Made by a program: the position numbers and the translations under genes. DNA of 64,000 nucleotides, from positions 806,001 to 870,000 of the forward strand of contig OZ007023.1 in assembly GCA_963931525.1 (NCBI GenBank), in the 5' to 3' direction. This stretch comes from Fimenecus sp900545625. Its GTDB lineage: Bacteria > Bacillota > Clostridia > Oscillospirales > Acutalibacteraceae. Under the pieces are notes generated by a model that ran no database searches, was not told the origin of the DNA, and saw only the letters and a program-made list of their open reading frames with translations. Positions 1-7,365 of this stretch are shown here, piece after piece (position 1 is the first letter of the stretch; each line of letters opens with the position of its first letter).

Positions 1-137
1 TGAGATAGCACAAATGCCGCTGTCCCCACACTCCAATGCGCTTGTTTTCTTTTTCGGCGGGTAAGGACAGACAGGGGAGAAGATAATCCCTGTCGTGCAT
101 AAGTGCCGCCCATTTCTCCAAAAATCGTCTTTGCCAT
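1..137 (-). pseudogene. tnpV: TnpV-like transposon protein, frameshifted, cut by window edge
   Basis: A good ribosome site (GGAGGT) precedes an ATG at 137 that opens MAKTIFGEMGGTYARQG. The expected TnpV continuation, DYLLPCLSL then PAEKE and IGVWGQRHL, is readable only in another frame. The frame change falls at about 86-91, where one base has been gained or two lost. The original frame stays open to the window edge but encodes a basic, unrelated-looking tail. TnpV is a small protein carried by Tn4451-type mobile elements, with no firmly established role. It lies 25 bases downstream of the relaxase gene, as expected for element cargo. A sequencing error remains possible. Confidence 0.6.
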
Positions 138-161
138 TTTGTTTACCTCCTGAAAATTGAT

Positions 162-1322
162 TTATCTTGAGCGTGTGTGATCACGCTTTTGACCTTTGAG
201 ATTTCTCGCCTGTTCAAGCAGGCTGTCTACCTGTTTGTGCCCAAATACCCTGCGAAGCAGCGAATAATCTTTGTTTTCATCCCTCAGTCTTGTGTTTTCT
301 TCGGTAAGCTTACCGTTGATTTTTGAGAGCTTTTCATTTTCCCGATACAGCTTTGCGTTTGTGACATTCAGCCTGTTATAGCTGTCTATCGCCTTGAAAT
401 ACCTTGCGAATAAGGTTTTGATCAGCGATTTCAATTTAGCTATAAGCGGCTCAACAAACTTTGCCTTATAGCTTCTTGCCGACATCATCGCAGTCGGCTC
501 AGGGAGCTGATATTCAGGCTCGTTCATGATACTTTCATCAAGCTGCTGCAATGCTCTTTCGCCGTTATCAAAGTTTTCGATACGGTCAGCCATCACACGG
601 AACTCATCTTTTTTCTCGGCAAGCTTATCTTCAAGAGCGTTGATTTCCTTCTCCCGTTCCTGCTTTTTGTAGTCCAGAACAGAGAGATGTTTTTCGTGCG
701 TACCCTTGTGTTCCCACTCGATTCCGTGGCGTTCCATCACGGCGGCAAGCTGTTCTTTTTCGGACTGTACCCATTGATTCCATTCGGTGTCCCCACGAGA
801 GCCACCCTTAAATCCTTGAATCGCAAGCGCCTGTTTCAGCGAAACTCTCGTGTCCAGTCCACGCTTGCTACCGGTAATAAACGGAACAAAATCAATGTGC
901 AGATGCGGCGTTGCCTCGTCCATATGCAGATGTGCAGAGAACACCTTTAACTGAGGATTACGCTCCTGAAACCCACGATAATACTCGTCCAATATCTCCC
1001 TTGCAAGCGTCCCGTTTTCACTTTCGGCGCTCATATTTTCCTTATCGCCAATCTGCAAAATGATCTCGTGGAATGGCTTTTCCTGTTTAGAATTGCAGAT
1101 TTTATCATAATAGCTTTTTATCTTTCGGTCAGCTCTCGTCTGCCTGTCATTGTATCTTTTCAGCGCTTCATCGAATAGCTCGTGATACACTTTCTTTATC
1201 GGCTCGTTGCAGTAATCTATATTGAGATGAGTGCGGTTGCCATCCACATTCTCCGCTTTGAATTTGCGGCTGTTGTGGTTGACTGAGCCTTTTCCGACCA
1301 TTGCGCTGATCGTTCTTTGCAT
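162..1322 (-). CDS. mobV: MobV/Pre-family relaxase
   Basis: 386 residues. The start MQRTISAMVGKGSVNHNSRK is characteristic of the Mob_Pre (MobV) family, which nicks one strand at oriT and pilots it during conjugative mobilization. The metal-binding motif reads HLHMDEATPHLHIDFVP at about 131-147, with the family histidines intact. The C-terminal part (about 220-260 and 325-375) is charged and coiled-coil-like, as usual for MobV. An AGGAGG site lies just before the ATG. The 260 bases upstream hold a striking series of hairpins that probably include its substrate. Base composition is lower in GC than the host genes to the right. Confidence 0.9.
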   Translation of the reverse strand: MQRTISAMVGKGSVNHNSRKFKAENVDGNRTHLNIDYCNEPIKKVYHELFDEALKRYNDRQTRADRKIKSYYDKICNSKQEKPFHEIILQIGDKENMSAESENGTLAREILDEYYRGFQERNPQLKVFSAHLHMDEATPHLHIDFVPFITGSKRGLDTRVSLKQALAIQGFKGGSRGDTEWNQWVQSEKEQLAAVMERHGIEWEHKGTHEKHLSVLDYKKQEREKEINALEDKLAEKKDEFRVMADRIENFDNGERALQQLDESIMNEPEYQLPEPTAMMSARSYKAKFVEPLIAKLKSLIKTLFARYFKAIDSYNRLNVTNAKLYRENEKLSKINGKLTEENTRLRDENKDYSLLRRVFGHKQVDSLLEQARNLKGQKRDHTRSR

Positions 1323-1365
1323 AAGTTACACCTCCTGTCTCTTAAAAATCGTTCTTCCTCGGTTC

Positions 1366-1577
1366 TGTTACTCTTGCCAAGAGTAACGCAAAAGCACTTT
1401 TGACAGGCAAGCCCGTCAAAAATGCAACCTGCAAGCAGGTTTTGCGCTCTCCGAGGGGCAAGGGCTGTCCTTTGAAAAGGACACCCTGCACCCCGTCTAA
1501 ACTTTATACTGTTACTTCCCGAAAAAGGAAGATTGCAAGGTTGCAGGTGTGCCTGCTTTTGCAATGTTGCAACCTTG
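1366..1577. other. Tandem hairpin array between relaxase and RepA; candidate oriT / single-strand origin
   Basis: This gap between mobV and repA holds five inverted repeats in a row. They are GTTACTCTT/AAGAGTAAC (1367-1387), TTTTGAC/GTCAAAA (1398-1421), AACCTGC/GCAGGTT with a 2-base loop (1426-1441), TGTCCTTT/AAAGGACA with a 2-base loop (1466-1483), and CAAGGTTGCA/TGCAACCTTG (1536-1577). The last encloses a smaller GCAGG/CCTGC stem. MobV relaxases usually act on hairpins just upstream of their own gene, so an oriT here is a reasonable inference. The nick site cannot be placed from sequence alone. Confidence 0.5.
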
Positions 1578-1584
1578 AAAAACT

Positions 1585-2547
1585 TCACTCTATTTTTTCG
1601 GGAAGCCGCCAGTACCACTGACTGCCTTCCTTAACCGATTGAACATTCAGCGATTTCTTTGCCTCGTCCAGCACACGCTTGGAAATGCCTACCGCCTGTG
1701 CTTTTTTCAGCAATGCCTGCTGTGGATATTTGCCCTTTGAAAGATATTCAAGGATAAGATTTTCTGCCTGTTCAGATTTCTTTTCTCTTGGAATCCCGCT
1801 GAGTAAATCGTCCACCGATATATCATAATGACCGATCCAGCGAAAGCCGTTTTCCTTATCCAGCTCAAAAGCAATCGGCTCGCCCTCAGAGGCAAGGGAA
1901 GACTTGTCCTGCACCATCACTCTGACCTGCGGATTGTCCTTGATTCTACCGACAATCAGGACGCTTCTCGCCGAAGCCTGAAAGTCAATCGAGCCAAGCC
2001 CACGGTAAGAAGATTTATTTCCGCTGCCCTTGTTCATATGACCGACCAACAGAATGGCACAATCATATTTTTCTGCGATTCGTCCGAGTTGTGCCATTAC
2101 ATTGCGGACTTCATTAGCGTTGTTCATATTGATATTTGCCCCGACATACGCCTGAATCGGATCAAGGATTACCACCCTTGCGCCGACTTCTATGATTGCT
2201 TTTTCAATGCGCTCATCCAGCATACTGAGTGCGGCTTCCGATTCATCTATGACTTTAATTTGCGTACAGTCCGCCTCAGCGGATTCCAGTCTTGGCTTGA
2301 TGGTATCTTCCAGTCCGTCTTCGGCGGTTTGATAGATCACTCTGACCGGCTCACGCTCAGTATCATCGTATGGCAGCGCCTCTCCTTTTGAGAGAAGCGC
2401 CGCCAGTCTTAAAGATAAAGTTGTTTTGCCCTCACCGGGATCTCCCTGAATGATGGTGATTTTTCCGTATGGGATATACGGATACCAAAGCCAGTTTACT
2501 TCCTTGCTCTGTACTTCATCCATACTGATGATTTTAAGTTCAGCCAT
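1585..2547 (-). CDS. RepA-like AAA/RecA-fold ATPase (replicative helicase type)
   Basis: 320 residues. Walker A is GDPGEGKTT at 35-43 and the Walker B strand VVILDP ends near 130. The GHMNKGSGNKSSYRGLGSID stretch matches the RepA/AAA_25 family of hexameric ATPases found on mobilizable plasmids and integrative elements. A short C-terminal region after about 255 looks like a winged-helix DNA-binding segment. The likely role is unwinding or replication of the excised circle. Its ATG overlaps the end of a 48-codon reading frame that in turn overlaps mobC, so translation of the three is probably coupled. Confidence 0.8.
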   Translation of the reverse strand: MAELKIISMDEVQSKEVNWLWYPYIPYGKITIIQGDPGEGKTTLSLRLAALLSKGEALPYDDTEREPVRVIYQTAEDGLEDTIKPRLESAEADCTQIKVIDESEAALSMLDERIEKAIIEVGARVVILDPIQAYVGANINMNNANEVRNVMAQLGRIAEKYDCAILLVGHMNKGSGNKSSYRGLGSIDFQASARSVLIVGRIKDNPQVRVMVQDKSSLASEGEPIAFELDKENGFRWIGHYDISVDDLLSGIPREKKSEQAENLILEYLSKGKYPQQALLKKAQAVGISKRVLDEAKKSLNVQSVKEGSQWYWRLPEKIE

Positions 2548-2686
2548 TCATACCACCGCCTTTCAAAATAAAAGTATTGATTTTCAAGTGATATGTGGTT
2601 ATACTATTAACAGATACATTGAGTGACTGCCTTTCGTCTGCGCCAACAGATGATTTACGGGCGGTCATTTCTTTTTTATTCTCCAT
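2540..2686 (-). CDS. Small 48-residue reading frame bridging mobC and repA
   Basis: The ATG at 2686 overlaps the last codons of mobC and follows a GGAGAG ribosome site inside it. The frame ends with TGA overlapping the first codons of repA. The peptide begins MENKKEMTARKSSVGADERQ and has no recognised domain. It may be a real small protein, or a device that carries ribosomes from mobC to the weaker repA site. I do not recognise a family, and it is too short for confident calling. Confidence 0.4.
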   Translation of the reverse strand: MENKKEMTARKSSVGADERQSLNVSVNSITTYHLKINTFILKGGGMNG

Positions 2687-3017
2687 TCGCACTCTCTCCT
2701 TTCAAACCACCAAGAATGACGGAAATCAGTTCAATGACATCGAGCAGTTCATCATCTACACCGTTTCCCGCTTCAATCCTCTGTAACTCCGTAAGGACAG
2801 CGGCAAGCTCCTGTTTCAGAGCCTTATATACCCTCGGATTACCCTGCACAACCACATCCTGATTCAGACAGCGGCGGTAGCAGTATTCCTGCTTCGGCAA
2901 TCCCGATAAGGCAACCGCCTTGTTAATGCGTTCGTTTTCTTCGGGCGATACTCGAAAGCCCACCGTGATATTCCTCCAACGGTTTTTGTTATCTCTGTTT
3001 TTAGCAGACATTTTCAA
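2676..3017 (-). CDS. mobC: MobC-like relaxosome accessory protein
   Basis: 113 residues with a ribbon-helix-helix-like opening (NITVGFRVSPEENERINKAV at about 16-35), followed by helical segments typical of plasmid mobilization proteins of the MobC type. Such proteins bind near oriT and help the relaxase open the DNA. The ATG at 3017 overlaps the integrase 3' end by 17 bases, and a second in-frame ATG two codons later is an equally good start. It lies between int and repA in one compact minus-strand unit. Confidence 0.75.
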   Translation of the reverse strand: MKMSAKNRDNKNRWRNITVGFRVSPEENERINKAVALSGLPKQEYCYRRCLNQDVVVQGNPRVYKALKQELAAVLTELQRIEAGNGVDDELLDVIELISVILGGLKGESANGE

Positions 3018-4092
3018 AATCTCCTTTCCCTAAATCGTCTAATCGCTTCGCCATTTCCGTCTGTTTGGACGGGAACAGATGAGCGTACTGATAGGTGATT
3101 TCAATGCTCTCGTGTCCCACACGGTCAGCAATCGCCACCGCAGAGAATCCCATATCAATCAGCAGACTGATATGGCTGTGCCTCAAATCGTGAATGCGGA
3201 TACGCTTCACGCCTGCGGCTTTCGCCCCTCTGTCCATCTCATGATGAAGATAGCTTTTCGTTACTGTAAAGATACGGTCTTTCTTTTTGAGACCGTAGAG
3301 CATACCGAGATATTCCTGCATTTCCTCGCAGAGAAAATGCGGCATTTTAATGGTGCGGTTGCTTTTCTTTGTTTTCGGCGTGGTAATTACATCTTCCCCG
3401 TGCAGACGCTGATAGGACTTGTTGATCGTGACCGTTTCCTTGTCAAAGTCGAAGTCCGCAGGAGTCAGCGCCAACAGTTCGCCCTCACGGATACCGCACC
3501 AGTAGAGCATTTCAAAAGCGTAAAAGGAAACGGGCTTGTCCATCATCTCAAAGGCAAACTTCTTGTATTCCTCTTTCGTCCAGAACAGCATTTCTCTGTG
3601 TTCCTCGCTTCCCATATTTCCCACCTTTGCGGCTGGATTGGAGCGCAGCTCGTAGTAGCGTACAGCGTGGTTAAAGATAGCGGAAAGCTGATTGTGCAGT
3701 GTCTTCAGATAGGTCTGCGAATAGGGCTTTTTCTTCTCATCACGATAGGCAAGCATTTCATTCTGCCAAGTGATGATCTCCTTTGTAGAAATCTCGCTGA
3801 TTTTCAGTTTACCGAAAAAGGGCAGTATCTTCGTGCGGATAATATGCTCCTTCGTCAGCCATGTGTTTTCCTTCAGGCGATTTTTCACATCTCGGATATA
3901 CAGTTCTGTAAAAGCCTCAAAGCTCATATCAAGGTCAGAGGAATTCTGTAGCTGGAACATCCGCTCCCATTCCTGCGCTTCTTTCTTTGTGGTAAAGCCA
4001 CGCTTGCATTTCTGCTTGCGCTCGCCTTTCCAGTTCATATACCTTGCCATCACATACCAAGTACCGTTGTCCTCGTTTTTGAATACCGGCAT
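3001..4092 (-). CDS. int: Tyrosine recombinase / integrase
   Basis: 363 residues in the usual order: an N-terminal arm-binding domain (about 1-45, with NGTWYVMARY), a SAM-like core-binding domain (about 57-150) and a catalytic domain. Catalytic residues are visible as R202 (GIREGELLAL), H301 and R304 (HDLRHSH), H327 (VGH) and nucleophile Y336 (TYQYAH). It catalyses site-specific integration and excision, probably at the GMP-synthase 3' end 1.2 kb away. Its ATG overlaps the excisionase stop as TAATG, so the two are co-translated. The length is normal for Tn916-type integrases. Confidence 0.93.
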   Translation of the reverse strand: MPVFKNEDNGTWYVMARYMNWKGERKQKCKRGFTTKKEAQEWERMFQLQNSSDLDMSFEAFTELYIRDVKNRLKENTWLTKEHIIRTKILPFFGKLKISEISTKEIITWQNEMLAYRDEKKKPYSQTYLKTLHNQLSAIFNHAVRYYELRSNPAAKVGNMGSEEHREMLFWTKEEYKKFAFEMMDKPVSFYAFEMLYWCGIREGELLALTPADFDFDKETVTINKSYQRLHGEDVITTPKTKKSNRTIKMPHFLCEEMQEYLGMLYGLKKKDRIFTVTKSYLHHEMDRGAKAAGVKRIRIHDLRHSHISLLIDMGFSAVAIADRVGHESIEITYQYAHLFPSKQTEMAKRLDDLGKGDFENVC

Positions 4093-4280
4093 TATTCCTT
4101 CTCCTTTCCGGCTCCGTAGAGCCTTTCATAAAAATACTGGCGGTTGACACGCCCCGCAATCGTAATAAACCCCTTCGCTTTCAGTTCCTCATTCAGTTTT
4201 CTGATGAGCTTATAGGCATAGGGCTTCGATACATTGAGTTCCTGCGCCACATCATCGGCACGGATAAACCTGTTTTCCAT
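4092..4280 (-). CDS. Excisionase-like / helix-turn-helix DNA-binding protein
   Basis: About 62 residues from the chosen start, MENRFIRADDVAQELNVSKP. A GGAAGG site lies 8 bases before that ATG. Two other in-frame ATGs lie upstream, at 4286 and 4307. The segment ADDVAQELNVSKPYAYKLIRKLN is a winged-helix/HTH of the kind in small excisionase and DNA-binding proteins next to integrases. It is the first gene of the minus-strand operon driven by the promoter at 4426-4454. It is likely a recombination directionality factor, though a simple regulator is possible. Confidence 0.7.
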   Translation of the reverse strand: MENRFIRADDVAQELNVSKPYAYKLIRKLNEELKAKGFITIAGRVNRQYFYERLYGAGKEKE

Positions 4281-4425
4281 ATACATCACCTTCCCTTCTG
4301 TTTTCAATTTCGTTTATTTCGTGTCGGAATACTTTCTTGCCGCCTTCCGATTTGCCCGGGCGGGTACGCCATTACCGTGACGCACGACGGATATTAAATT
4401 AAACTTATTTGCTTAATGCTTTCTC

Positions 4426-4454
4426 ATTATACTAAGCATATTTGCTTTTGTCAA
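4426..4454 (-). promoter_or_regulatory. Consensus promoter for the xis-int-mobC-repA unit, with operator in spacer
   Basis: Read on the minus strand, TTGACA (4454-4449) and TATAAT (4431-4426) are separated by exactly 17 bases, a perfect sigma-A match. The spacer contains AGCATATTTGCT (4435-4446), an imperfect palindrome repeated in the divergent promoter. Repressor binding there would block RNA polymerase directly. Confidence 0.8.
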
Positions 4455-4497
4455 GCGGTTTGCAAGAGAATGTTAAACTTTTTTGCTTTATTTTTGC

Positions 4498-4527
4498 TTG
4501 ACTTTTACTAAGCATATCTGCTATACT
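4498..4527 (+). promoter_or_regulatory. Promoter of the XRE repressor, with the same operator in its spacer
   Basis: TTGACT (4498-4503) and TATACT (4522-4527) are 18 bases apart. AGCATATCTGCT (4511-4522) differs by one base from the operator in the opposing promoter, and both copies sit in the longer context TACTAAGCATAT. The arrangement suggests that the XRE protein represses both its own promoter and the transfer operon. Confidence 0.75.
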
Positions 4528-4561
4528 ATGTGCAGATACATAAGCGAGGAGTGTAAACACT

Positions 4562-5095
4562 ATGGCGATTGGTGAGAGAATCCATTTTTTCAGGCTTCTG
4601 CGTGGTATGACGCAAAAATATCTTGGTACGGCTGTCGGTTTTCCCGAAAGGAGCGCCGATGTGCGCTTAGCGCAGTATGAAACAGGCTCCCGCAAACCGA
4701 AGGCGGATTTAACGGCTACACTGGCGCAGGTACTTGATGTTTCTCCGCAGGCTCTTGATGTTCCCGACATTGACAGTCAGATCGGGCTTATGCACACCTT
4801 ATTTACCCTTGAAGATGTTTATGGGCTGACCATCAGCGAAGCAGGCGGAGAAGTTTGTCTGAAAGTCAGCAAGGACAAGGGCAAAGAGGCTTACGAACTG
4901 CTGCAAATGCTCCATGCTTGGAAAGAGCAGGCGGACAAGCTCTCTGCCGGTGAAATCAGCAAGGACGATTACGACCGCTGGCGTTACTACTATCCGAAGT
5001 ACGATACCACGCAGTTCTGGGCGAAAGTGCCTTCGCAGGAGTTGAGCGATACGCTGGTGGAGGCGTTTCAGGACAAACTCAAAAAAGATGAATAA
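4562..5095 (+). CDS. XRE-family transcriptional regulator (element repressor)
   Basis: 177 residues. The N-terminal 60 form a Cro/C1-type helix-turn-helix (RIHFFRLLRGMTQKYLGTAV, then VRLAQYETGSRKPKADL). The rest is an acidic helical domain of unknown function. A GAGGAG site precedes the ATG. It is transcribed away from the integrase operon and is the only plus-strand gene of the element. Given the shared operators it most likely keeps excision and transfer genes off and limits its own synthesis. The inducing signal cannot be seen. Confidence 0.85.
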   Translation: MAIGERIHFFRLLRGMTQKYLGTAVGFPERSADVRLAQYETGSRKPKADLTATLAQVLDVSPQALDVPDIDSQIGLMHTLFTLEDVYGLTISEAGGEVCLKVSKDKGKEAYELLQMLHAWKEQADKLSAGEISKDDYDRWRYYYPKYDTTQFWAKVPSQELSDTLVEAFQDKLKKDE

Positions 5096-5104
5096 GAACG
5101 ACAA

Positions 5105-5150
5105 AAAGCCCTTAGCTATGGAATCATTACCCACAGCTAAGGGCTTTCTA
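5105..5150 (+). terminator. Intrinsic terminator after the XRE gene
   Basis: A perfect 13-bp stem (AAAGCCCTTAGCT, 5105-5117, with AGCTAAGGGCTTT, 5135-5147) closes a 17-base loop and ends in TTTCTAAT. It lies 10 bases after the XRE stop codon. Confidence 0.75.
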
Positions 5151-5194
5151 ATATGGATTTCTTTCGCCATGCAAGCCGCCTTTTATCATTCTGT

Positions 5195-5299
5195 AACCCG
5201 TAAACCACTGGGCTGCAAGAATAATGGCTCTTGTATGGCTGTTATCAAATTGTTATCAAAAGACTTCTCTGAACGCCGCAAACCCGCATAAACACTGGG
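5195..5299. repeat. Repeats near the element end; candidate integrase arm-binding sites
   Basis: Two related sequences, AACCCGTAAACCACTGGG (5195-5212) and AACCCGCATAAACACTGGG (5281-5299), flank a tandem TGTTATCAAA (5240-5249 and 5251-5260). They lie in the non-coding strip between the XRE terminator and the host gene, where tyrosine integrases usually have their arm sites. Binding is inferred. Confidence 0.4.
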
Positions 5300-5317
5300 T
5301 TTTTACAGCGTTCCATT

Positions 5318-5341
5318 TTATTCCCACTCGATCGTCCCGGA
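5318..5341. other. Probable attachment-site junction at the GMP-synthase 3' end
   Basis: The element's non-coding end runs into the last codons (GTIEWE, stop) of the GMP-synthase-type gene. The 3' end of guaA is a well-known target for tyrosine-integrase islands, which restore the final codons on insertion. The matching repeat at the other end lies outside the window, so the core length is unknown. Confidence 0.55.
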
Positions 5342-6298
5342 CGGTTTGGGGGTGAGGTCATACAGGACTCTGTTTACGCCCGGTACTTCGCTTGTGATGC
5401 GCTGTGTGATGTGCTGCAAAAGCGCAAAAGGAATGTCCTCCACGGTTGCGGTCATCGCATCGGTCGTATTGACGGCGCGGAGGATCACAGGGTAGGCGAA
5501 TGTACGCTTGCCGTCTTTGACGCCGACCGATTTAAAGTCCGGCACAACGGTGAAATACTGCCATACCTTGCCCGCCAGGCCGTTTTTGGCGAATTCTTCG
5601 CGGAGGATCGCATCGGATTCCCGGACACATTCCAGACGGTCGCGGGTGATCGCGCCGAGACACCGCACGCCAAGCCCCGGGCCGGGGAACGGCTGGCGGT
5701 AGACCATCCCATCCGGGAGCCCCAGTGCCTTTCCGACAACACGGACCTCATCCTTATAAAGCAGCTTCAGCGGTTCCACAAGCTCAAATTGCAGATCTTC
5801 CGGCAGCCCGCCGACGTTGTGGTGCGCTTTCACCCCGTCGCTTTCGATAATATCGGGATAAATCGTGCCCTGCGCCAGGAACTCAATGCCTTCCTGTTTT
5901 CTCGCTTCCTCTTCAAATACGCGGATAAATTCCGCACCGATGATCTTTCGCTTTTGCTCCGGATCCGCAACACCGGCAAGCTTGTCCAAAAAGCGGTCGA
6001 CCGCATCGACATAGATCAGGTTGGCGTCCATCTGATTGCGGAAAACCTCAATGACCTGCTCGGGTTCCCCCTTGCGCAGCAGCCCGTGGTTGACATGGAC
6101 GCATACGAGCTGTTTGCCGATGGCCTTGATCAGAAGCGCCGCGACCACCGAGGAGTCAACACCGCCCGAAAGCGCCAAAAGCACCTTTTTATTTCCTACC
6201 TGCTTTTGGATCGCCTCCACCTGCTCTGCGATAAACGCATCTGCCAGGCGGGATGTGGTGATACGCTCCATCGTATCGGGTCGTTTACAGCTTTCCAT
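5318..6298 (-). CDS. GMP synthase ATP-pyrophosphatase subunit without glutaminase domain
   Basis: 326 residues comprising only the synthetase half of GMP synthase. The PP-loop is SGGVDSS at 44-50, followed by GTIYPDIIES, RQPFPGPGLGVR and the dimerization domain ending PSGTIEWE. It converts XMP to GMP with ATP and ammonia. Without a class I glutaminase domain it needs free ammonia or a separate subunit, as in archaeal GuaAb. GGAGGT lies just before the ATG and the N-terminus is a proper start, so it is not a broken guaA. It is the last gene of the purA-guaA-ddh unit, and its 3' end is the element's insertion point. Confidence 0.85.
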   Translation of the reverse strand: MESCKRPDTMERITTSRLADAFIAEQVEAIQKQVGNKKVLLALSGGVDSSVVAALLIKAIGKQLVCVHVNHGLLRKGEPEQVIEVFRNQMDANLIYVDAVDRFLDKLAGVADPEQKRKIIGAEFIRVFEEEARKQEGIEFLAQGTIYPDIIESDGVKAHHNVGGLPEDLQFELVEPLKLLYKDEVRVVGKALGLPDGMVYRQPFPGPGLGVRCLGAITRDRLECVRESDAILREEFAKNGLAGKVWQYFTVVPDFKSVGVKDGKRTFAYPVILRAVNTTDAMTATVEDIPFALLQHITQRITSEVPGVNRVLYDLTPKPSGTIEWE

Positions 6299-6343
6299 AC
6301 ATATTACCTCCGTTTTCCCGTGAATAAAGGCGTTTACTGCCGA

Positions 6344-7330
6344 TCAAAGAAGGGTTCTGCGAAGCTCGTCACCGCTTGCGGGATGCAAATAGGCGGGCGG
6401 GACGTCAAAGAGCGTTTTGCAGCCGGACTGCCCCTCTTTGTACATGCGGAATGCTGCTCTTGCACATGCGGCGAGCACGCCGGATGTAAATTCCGGGTTG
6501 GAATCAAGCTGCAGACGATATTCGATCACGTGCCGGTTTTTCCCGCTTTCGCCCGTGGCGCCGGTGCGGAAAACAACGCCGCCGTGGGGGATGCCGGCAT
6601 GCTTTTCCAGCAGCTCCTCGCGGCTGATGAAGTGCACCGTCGTGTCATAGTCGGCAAAATAATTCGGCATGGTCTTGATCGCTTTTTCGATCGCTTGCAG
6701 ATCAGCGCCGTCTTTTGCCACGACATAGCAGACACGTGTATGCTTCTCGCGGGTGGTGAGGACAGGCTGCTGTGCACTGCGCACACGCTCAAGCGCTGCT
6801 TCGGACGGAACCGTATACTGCCTTGCATCCAGCACACCGTCGATCCGGCGGATCGCATCGGAGTGTCCTTGACTTACGCCCGGCCCCCAGAAAGTGTAAT
6901 CCGCGCCGTTGGGCAGGATCGCCTGTCCGTACAGGCGGTTGAGGGAGAACATGCCCGGATCCCAGCCGGCAGAGATGATCGCAAGTCTGCCGTTTGCACG
7001 GCAGACCTGATCGACCGCCGCAAAATGCGCCGGGATTTTTGCGTGTGTGTCAAAACTGTCAACAACGTTGAAATCCTGCGCAAACTGCACGGTCTGCTCC
7101 GGCAGGTCGTTGGCGCTGCCGCCGCAGAGGATCATAACGTCAAAGCTGTCGCGCATCCGGGCAGCCTGTTCCAGCGCATAGACGGGGACGTTTGTGCGCA
7201 CCGAGAGGCTTTGCGGATCGCGCCGTGTAAAGACGCCGGAAAGGACCATATCTTCGGCGTTTTCAAGCGCATATTCCACACCGCGCCCCAGATTGCCGTA
7301 TCCGACGATCCCGATTCTGATTTTTTCCAA
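6344..7330 (-). CDS. ddh: meso-Diaminopimelate D-dehydrogenase
   Basis: 328 residues from a TTG start at 7330 that follows a strong AGGAGGAG site; the protein then reads EKIRIGIVGYGNLGRGVEYA. An upstream ATG overlapping the guaA stop would add 15 unneeded residues. The N-terminus is an NADP-binding Rossmann fold (GYGNLG). The substrate region contains SAGWDPGMFSLNRLYG and the WGPGVSQGHSDAIRRIDGV signature. The enzyme makes meso-diaminopimelate from tetrahydrodipicolinate in one step, supplying lysine and peptidoglycan. Tetrahydrodipicolinate formation is also upstream of the spore dipicolinate made by dpaAB elsewhere in this window. It sits between two GMP-synthase genes. Confidence 0.92.
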   Translation of the reverse strand: MEKIRIGIVGYGNLGRGVEYALENAEDMVLSGVFTRRDPQSLSVRTNVPVYALEQAARMRDSFDVMILCGGSANDLPEQTVQFAQDFNVVDSFDTHAKIPAHFAAVDQVCRANGRLAIISAGWDPGMFSLNRLYGQAILPNGADYTFWGPGVSQGHSDAIRRIDGVLDARQYTVPSEAALERVRSAQQPVLTTREKHTRVCYVVAKDGADLQAIEKAIKTMPNYFADYDTTVHFISREELLEKHAGIPHGGVVFRTGATGESGKNRHVIEYRLQLDSNPEFTSGVLAACARAAFRMYKEGQSGCKTLFDVPPAYLHPASGDELRRTLL

Positions 7331-7365
7331 AATATCTCCTCCTGTGTTTGTGACTCCACTGTATT

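Noticed and set aside
711..722. A 12-base match to the GMP-synthase 3' end inside the relaxase gene, which could suggest an attachment core
   Set aside because: Both places encode I-E-W-E, so the match follows from codons. A real second attachment site would lie at the far element end, outside the window.
5318..6298. The short GMP synthase as a guaA fragment broken by element insertion
   Set aside because: It has its own ribosome site and a proper N-terminus, and the upstream ddh gene is intact, so it is a complete gene lacking the glutaminase by design.
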